A DNA stretch of 64,000 bases from Yoonia sp034652275 (GTDB lineage: Bacteria > Pseudomonadota > Alphaproteobacteria > Rhodobacterales > Rhodobacteraceae), in assembly GCF_034652275.1 (NCBI RefSeq), contig NZ_JAXIWG010000002.1, positions 558,001 through 622,000 of the forward strand, read 5' to 3'. Position numbers and translations under genes: made by a program. The notes under the pieces are model-generated. The model was not told where the DNA came from, ran no database searches, and saw nothing but the letters and a program-made list of their open reading frames with translations. Position 1 is the first letter of the stretch. Each line of letters opens with the position of its first letter. Shown here piece by piece: positions 59,324-64,000 of the stretch.

Positions 59324-61282
59324 ATGCATGCACCCGCTGACGGCGGCCCTGTGACTATTCCTGACCTTCTGGCCCGCAACGTGGCGCGCCATGGGACAAA
59401 GCCCGCGTATCGCGAAAAGGAATTCGGCATCTGGCAAAGCTGGACTTGGGCGCAGGCGGCCGAACAGATTGACGCGCTGGCGATGGGCTTGCTGAGCTTG
59501 GGCGCGGATGTGGGCGACCATGTCGCGGTTTCGGGGCGCAACCGTCCCGCGCTCTATTGGGCGATGGTCGCGGCACAGCGGATCGGCTGCATCCCCGTCC
59601 CGCTTTACGCCGAAGCCGCGGCCGAGGAGATCGCCTATGCGCTCGACCATTGCGGCGCGCGCTTTGCGGTGGTGGGTGATCAGGAGCAGGTGGACAAGAT
59701 CGCCGATGTCCGCGACGGGCTGACCCAGCTTGAGCATGTGATCTATCTCGACGGGCGGGGTTTGCGCAAATACGACCATGCCGCGATGACCAGCTATGCC
59801 GATGTGCAAAAGGCGGGGCGCGCGTCGGGTCTGCTGGATCAGGTCAACGCGCGCAGCGCCGCGCGGACCTATGACGACACCTGCGTGATGCTTTATACGT
59901 CAGGAACGACGGGGCGGCCCAAAGGCGTGGTGCTGTCGAACCGCAATGTCATCGAGACCTCCAAGAACTCTGCCGAATTCGACCATTTGCGTGCCGATGA
60001 CGAGGTGCTGGCCTATCTGCCGATGGCTTGGGTCGGGGATTTCATCTTTTCGGTGGGGCAGGCGATGTGGACCGGATTCTGCGTCAATTGCCCCGAAAGT
60101 GCCGATACGATGCAGCTGGACCTGCGCGAGATCGGGCCGACCTATTTCTTCGCCCCGCCGCGCGTGTTCGAACAGCAACTGACCAATGTGATGATCCGCA
60201 TGGAAGATGCGGGGCGATTCAAGAAATGGTTGTTCCACCGTTATATGGCCGTGGGGCGCAGGGTCGGCCCACTTTTGCTGGATGGCAAGCCGGTCAGCGC
60301 CTTTGACCGGTTGAACTACATACTCGCAAAGCTTCTGGTGATCGGGCCGCTGAAGAACACGCTCGGCCTCAGTCGCGTGCGTGTGGGCTATACCGCGGGC
60401 GAGGCGATCGGGCCCGAGATTTTCGATTTCTACCGCGCGCTGGGTATCAACCTCAAACAGCTTTACGGCCAGACCGAAGCGACCGTGTTCATCACCCAGC
60501 AACCCGATGGCGAAGTGCGGTCCGATACCGTGGGTGTCCCCAGCCCCGGCGTGGAACTGCGCATCGCCGAGAATGGTGAAGTGTTCTATCGCAGCCCCGG
60601 CGTGTTCGTCGAGTATTACAAGAACCCCGAAAGTACCGCATCGACCAAGGATGCCGAAGGCTGGGTCGCCACAGGCGATGCGGGGTTCATCGAGGATGGC
60701 ACCGGCCATCTGCGGATCATCGACCGTGCCAAGGATGTGGGGAAAATGGCGGACGGGCGGCTATTCGCGCCCAAATACGTCGAGAACAAGCTGAAGTTCT
60801 ATCCCAATATCCTCGAAGCCGTCGTATTCGGCGCAAACCGCGACTATTGCACCGCTTTCATCAACATCGACCTGACGGCGGTGGGCAATTGGGCGGAACG
60901 CAACAACATAGCCTATTCCAGCTATCAGGAATTGTCGCAGCACAGCCGCGTGCTCGACATGATCCTTGGCCATGTGTCCGAGGTGAACCGCTCTGTCGCT
61001 GCCGACCCGATGCTGGCGGGCTGTCAGGTGCATCGCTTTCTGGTGCTGCACAAGGAACTGGATGCGGACGACGGCGAGATGACCCGCACCCGCAAGGTCC
61101 GCCGCCGGATCGTGGAGGAAAAATTCCACGACCTGATCGCAGCGCTCTATGGCGGGGTGCCCGAAATCTACACCGAAACCGAAGTCACCTATGAGGATGG
61201 CCGCAAAGGCAAGATCAAGGCGACGCTGGTGATCTGCGACGCAGAGGTCGCGGCGGAACAACACAAGGTGGCGGCAGAATGA
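59324..61282 (+). CDS. AMP-dependent acyl-CoA ligase
   Basis: 652 residues, ANL superfamily, long-chain-type with a possible role in importing and activating carboxylates. VMLYTSGTTGRPKGVVLSNR is the ATP-binding P-loop, GINLKQLYGQTEATVFITQ the adenylate-binding motif A5, and GFIEDGTGHLRIIDRAKDVG carries the hinge, followed by a C-terminal lysine region. ATG 59324 has GGAGG 9 bases upstream; a TTG at 59264 is less likely. It is translationally coupled to the ABC ATPase gene by ATGA overlap. Confidence 0.92.
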   Translation: MHAPADGGPVTIPDLLARNVARHGTKPAYREKEFGIWQSWTWAQAAEQIDALAMGLLSLGADVGDHVAVSGRNRPALYWAMVAAQRIGCIPVPLYAEAAAEEIAYALDHCGARFAVVGDQEQVDKIADVRDGLTQLEHVIYLDGRGLRKYDHAAMTSYADVQKAGRASGLLDQVNARSAARTYDDTCVMLYTSGTTGRPKGVVLSNRNVIETSKNSAEFDHLRADDEVLAYLPMAWVGDFIFSVGQAMWTGFCVNCPESADTMQLDLREIGPTYFFAPPRVFEQQLTNVMIRMEDAGRFKKWLFHRYMAVGRRVGPLLLDGKPVSAFDRLNYILAKLLVIGPLKNTLGLSRVRVGYTAGEAIGPEIFDFYRALGINLKQLYGQTEATVFITQQPDGEVRSDTVGVPSPGVELRIAENGEVFYRSPGVFVEYYKNPESTASTKDAEGWVATGDAGFIEDGTGHLRIIDRAKDVGKMADGRLFAPKYVENKLKFYPNILEAVVFGANRDYCTAFINIDLTAVGNWAERNNIAYSSYQELSQHSRVLDMILGHVSEVNRSVAADPMLAGCQVHRFLVLHKELDADDGEMTRTRKVRRRIVEEKFHDLIAALYGGVPEIYTETEVTYEDGRKGKIKATLVICDAEVAAEQHKVAAE

Positions 61283-62097
61283 TGGACGGTGTTGCACCCT
61301 ATGTGACTGCGGATGGCCGCCAGATCGGTGGCGTGCTGATGGACATGCGCGGCATCACCCTGCGGTTTGGCGGGGTAGAGGCGATCAAGAACATCTCTTT
61401 CGACATCCGCGAGGGCGAAATCCGCGCGATCATCGGGCCGAATGGCGCGGGCAAATCCTCGATGCTGAACGTGATCTCGGGGTTCTATCACCCGCAGGAC
61501 GGCGAGGTCTGGTTTCGCGGCGAAAAGCGCAAGCCGATGAAACCCTATCAGGTGGCCCGCCTTGGCATCGCGCGCACGTTCCAGAACATCGCGCTGTTCG
61601 AGGGGATGAGCGTGCTCGACAACATCATGACCGGACGGCTGACGCATATGAAAACCGGACTGCTGGCGCAGGCGATCTGGAAAGGCCGCGCTGAGGCTGA
61701 AGAGGTCGCCAATCGGGAAGTCGTGGAAAAGATCATCGACTTTCTGGAGATTCAGGCGATCCGCAAGACCCCCGTGGGCCGTCTGCCTTACGGGTTGAAA
61801 AAACGGGTGGAACTGGCGCGTGCGCTGGCGGCTGAACCCAAACTTTTGCTTCTGGATGAACCCATGGCCGGCATGAACGTCGAGGAGAAAGAGGACATGA
61901 GCCGCTTTATTCTGGATGTGAACGACGAATTCGGCACGACGATTGCGCTGATCGAACATGACATGGGCGTGGTCATGGACCTGTCCGACCGCGTGGTCGT
62001 GATGGATTACGGCCGCAAGATCGGCGACGGCACCCCCGACGAGGTGCGCAACAATCAAGAGGTGATCGACGCCTATCTGGGGGTGGCGCATGAGTGA
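61279..62097 (+). CDS. Branched-chain-type ABC transporter ATPase (LivG-like)
   Basis: 272 residues. Walker A GPNGAGKSS near residue 53, Q-loop in FYHPQDGEVWFRGE-type strand, the signature replaced by the LivG-typical LPYGLKKRVELARALA near 175, and Walker B LLLLDEPMAG near 190, then IEHDMGVVMDLSDRVVVMDY with the switch histidine. Energises import with the two permeases that follow and a substrate-binding protein not in the window. Start overlaps the ligase stop. Confidence 0.94.
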   Translation: MMDGVAPYVTADGRQIGGVLMDMRGITLRFGGVEAIKNISFDIREGEIRAIIGPNGAGKSSMLNVISGFYHPQDGEVWFRGEKRKPMKPYQVARLGIARTFQNIALFEGMSVLDNIMTGRLTHMKTGLLAQAIWKGRAEAEEVANREVVEKIIDFLEIQAIRKTPVGRLPYGLKKRVELARALAAEPKLLLLDEPMAGMNVEEKEDMSRFILDVNDEFGTTIALIEHDMGVVMDLSDRVVVMDYGRKIGDGTPDEVRNNQEVIDAYLGVAHE

Positions 62098-62114
62098 TTT
62101 TGCACAGCGAAATC

Positions 62115-62215
62115 ATCCCGGACATGATCCGGGATCTGTGCTGCCGGTCGCCGTCCCGGACTTGATCCGGGACCTCGACCATCATTTGCAAGAGGCCCCG
62201 GGTCAGGCCCGGGGC
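62115..62215. repeat. Three REP-like hairpins inside the ABC transporter operon
   Basis: Three hairpins of the same layout (8-base stem, 5-base loop): ATCCCGGA-CATGA-TCCGGGAT (62115-62135), GTCCCGGA-CTTGA-TCCGGGAC (62153-62173) and GCCCCGGG-TCAGG-CCCGGGGC (62195-62215). The first two share the TCCCGGA...TCCGGGA core common in alphaproteobacterial intergenic repeats. They fill the 131 bases between the ATPase and LivH genes. Confidence 0.85.
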
Positions 62216-62228
62216 GGGGAGGCACGCC

Positions 62229-63227
62229 ATGTCCGCTGATTTTCTTTATGGCATCGAAGTCGTCATCAACGGGCTGATGGCGGGCGTGCTTTATGCGCTG
62301 GTAGCGCTGGGCTTCGTGCTGATCTTCAAGGCCTCGGGCATCTTCAACTTTGCCCAAGGGGTGATGGCGCTGTTTGCCGCACTGACGCTGGTCGGGATCA
62401 TGGAAGGGCAGGTGCCTTTCGCGCATCTGATCAACGCGGTCTTCGGCACGAATATCCACCATTTCGGCTGGCAGGTGCCCGCGATCCTTGCGATTTTCAT
62501 GACCGTGCTGGTCATGATCGCCTTTGCCTGGGCGGTGCAGCATTTCGTGTTCCGCCATCTGGTCGGGCAAGAGCCGATCATCCTGTTCATGGCGACCATC
62601 GGCCTCGCCTATTTCCTTGAAGGTGTGGGCGATCTGATGTGGGGGTCGAGCATCCGCACATTGGCGCTGGGCCTGCCGCAGGGTGGGTCGATCTGGGTCG
62701 AGGAGATGACGAGCGGGCTGGGCGGCGACGACTTCTACGGCTTCTTCATCGACAAGCTGGATATGGTCGCAACCCTTGTGGCGTTGGTGCTGGTGGCGGG
62801 GCTGGTCGCCTTTGCGCAATATACCAAGCAGGGCCGCGCGATGCGGGCAGTCGCGGATGATCATCAGGCAGCGCTGAGCGTCGGCATTTCACTGAGCTAT
62901 ATCTGGGTGCTGGTCTGGTCGCTGGCAGGGATCGTCGCGCTTGTTGCGGGGATCATGTGGGGTGCGAAATCGGGCGTGCAGTTTTCGCTGTCGTTGATCG
63001 CGCTCAAGGCTCTGCCGGTGCTGATGTTGGGCGGGTTCACATCGATCCCGGGGGCCATCGTGGGTGGCATGATCATCGGGGTCGGGGAAAAGCTGTTCGA
63101 ATACACCATTGGTGCGCCTTATCTGGGCGGCGCCACGGAAAACTGGTTCGCCTATATGTTGGCGCTGGTTTTCCTCGTGTTCCGCCCACAGGGGCTGTTT
63201 GGCGAAAGGATCATCGAACGTGTGTGA
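62229..63227 (+). CDS. Branched-chain-type ABC permease LivH
   Basis: 332 residues, about eight membrane segments. GVLYALVALGFVLIFKASGI and FNFAQGVMALFAALT open the family; GRAMRAVADDHQAALSVGIS carries the EAA-type coupling loop, and GAIVGGMIIGVGEKLFEY the C-terminus. Sits 13 bases after a REP cluster, in the same operon as the ligase and ATPase. Substrate is not an amino acid necessarily; coupling to a CoA ligase points to a carboxylic acid. Confidence 0.94.
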   Translation: MSADFLYGIEVVINGLMAGVLYALVALGFVLIFKASGIFNFAQGVMALFAALTLVGIMEGQVPFAHLINAVFGTNIHHFGWQVPAILAIFMTVLVMIAFAWAVQHFVFRHLVGQEPIILFMATIGLAYFLEGVGDLMWGSSIRTLALGLPQGGSIWVEEMTSGLGGDDFYGFFIDKLDMVATLVALVLVAGLVAFAQYTKQGRAMRAVADDHQAALSVGISLSYIWVLVWSLAGIVALVAGIMWGAKSGVQFSLSLIALKALPVLMLGGFTSIPGAIVGGMIIGVGEKLFEYTIGAPYLGGATENWFAYMLALVFLVFRPQGLFGERIIERV

Positions 63228-63304
63228 TGCAGCCAGCGTTTCAAAAGAACTTTTTGGCCTCCGGCGGGGATATTTGGGCTCGAACGATGAAAAGGGGATG
63301 ATCC

Positions 63305-64000
63305 ATGCTTTATCGTGAGGCAGGCGATTTCAAGACATCCTATCAGGCGGACAGCCAGACCTTTCCCATCGCCTTTGACCGCTGGCGGTATTGGGCCGTG
63401 CTGGTCATTGCCTTTTGCGTGGTGCCGTTTTTCGTCAATGCCTATTGGGCGAATGCCATTCTGGTGCCGTTCCTGATCTATGCGATTGCCGCGATCGGCC
63501 TGAATATCCTGACAGGCTATTGCGGGCAGGTCAGTCTGGGCACGGGCGGGTTCATGGCTGTGGGGGCCTATGCCTGCTACAAGCTGATGACCTCCTTTCC
63601 CGATGTGTCCATCGTCATTCACATCATTCTGGCGGGCGGGATCACGGCCGCGGTCGGCGCGGCCTTTGGCCTGCCCAGCCTGCGGATCAAGGGGTTCTAT
63701 CTGGCGGTGGCGACGCTGGCGGCGCAGTTTTTCCTTGTCTGGATGTTCAACAAGGTCAGCTGGTTTTACAATTATTCGGCATCGGGCCAGATCACGGCAC
63801 CCGAACGCTTTGTCGCGGGTGTGGCGGTGACGGGGCCGCATACGGCACCTTGGGCGCAGTATATGATCTGTCTGGTGTTCCTGACGGTCTGCGCGCTCAT
63901 CGCGCGCAACCTGACGCGCGGCACGATCGGGCGGTCATGGATGGCGATCCGCGACATGGATATCGCGGCCGAGATCATCGGGGTGAACCCGCTGAAAGCC
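63305..64000 (+). CDS. Branched-chain-type ABC permease LivM (5' part)
   Basis: First 232 residues; the gene runs off the right edge. AIAAIGLNILTGYCGQVSLG and GTGGFMAVGAYACY are the LivM signature, FGLPSLRIKGFYLAVATLAA the core, and TIGRSWMAIRDMDIAAEIIG the coupling loop. Start is ATG 63305 with AGGGGAT 6 bases upstream. It completes the permease pair with LivH; the substrate-binding protein and a second ATPase are expected downstream. Confidence 0.93.
   Translation, partial: MLYREAGDFKTSYQADSQTFPIAFDRWRYWAVLVIAFCVVPFFVNAYWANAILVPFLIYAIAAIGLNILTGYCGQVSLGTGGFMAVGAYACYKLMTSFPDVSIVIHIILAGGITAAVGAAFGLPSLRIKGFYLAVATLAAQFFLVWMFNKVSWFYNYSASGQITAPERFVAGVAVTGPHTAPWAQYMICLVFLTVCALIARNLTRGTIGRSWMAIRDMDIAAEIIGVNPLKA

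Overview
The window looks like a chromosomal segment of a GC-rich alphaproteobacterium of the order Rhodobacterales (Roseobacter group). The clues are the FlaF/FlbT/DUF1217 flagellar accessory set, MotE-like and FliL-like proteins beside motA, the order mutM / ubiE-ubiB, rpsT ahead of dnaA-dnaN-recF-gyrB, a CtrA-type motif in a flagellar promoter, and REP-like hairpins of the TCCCGGA...TCCGGGA kind. No rRNA, tRNA, CRISPR array, prophage or insertion sequence was recognised. The species cannot be named from the sequence alone.

Bases 1-25403 are a flagellar supercluster, cut at the left inside flgI. Its transcription blocks are: fliP-fliN-fliH-fliF (minus); fliL, a small coiled-coil protein, a MotE-like protein, motA, a 729-residue periplasmic protein, flhA-fliR-flhB and a small coiled-coil gene (plus); flgB-flgC-fliE-fliQ-flgF-flgG-flgA-flgH and a second fliL-like gene (minus); fliI (plus); flagellin-flaF-flbT-DUF1217 (minus); flgJ-type and flgN-type genes (minus); fliK-flgD (plus). 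Many genes overlap by 1-8 bases (ATGA or TGATG), which implies translational coupling. fliG, fliM, motB, flgE, flgK and flgL are not in the window and are presumably to the left or elsewhere. A gene-free stretch (25404-25864) closes the cluster.

Bases 25865-39052 are housekeeping genes: ubiquinone synthesis (ubiE-ubiB), DNA repair (mutM), an enoyl-CoA hydratase, ribosomal protein S20 with a clear terminator, then dnaA, dnaN, recF, a LysE-type exporter and gyrB. Between recF and gyrB sits a divergent tetR / flavodoxin-type quinone reductase pair whose shared promoter carries three copies of a TTGACC-NN-GGTCAA operator.

Bases 39053-55493 mix metabolism and envelope functions: oligopeptidase B, an AbrB-type permease, the tRNA hydroxylase TrhO, a short Hsp70-like ATPase, NAD salvage (pncA and pncB around a glycosyltransferase), and a small accessory patch (47.4-49.2 kb). 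That patch holds a 46-residue ORF, a candidate small RNA, an AT-richer orphan ORF with palindromes upstream, ArfB, and a tiny ORF with an extreme Shine-Dalgarno sequence. Then follow a queuosine-precursor transporter, a phytase-like esterase, MepA, an MFS permease, a thioesterase, YggT and a PA2779/PA2778 pair.

Bases 55616-64000 hold a lone molybdenum formate dehydrogenase alpha subunit that lacks the ligands of one iron-sulfur cluster, an orphan immunity-like protein, and the start of an operon coupling an acyl-CoA ligase to a branched-chain-amino-acid-type ABC importer (ATPase, LivH, LivM). Three REP-like hairpins lie inside this operon, and LivM runs off the right edge.
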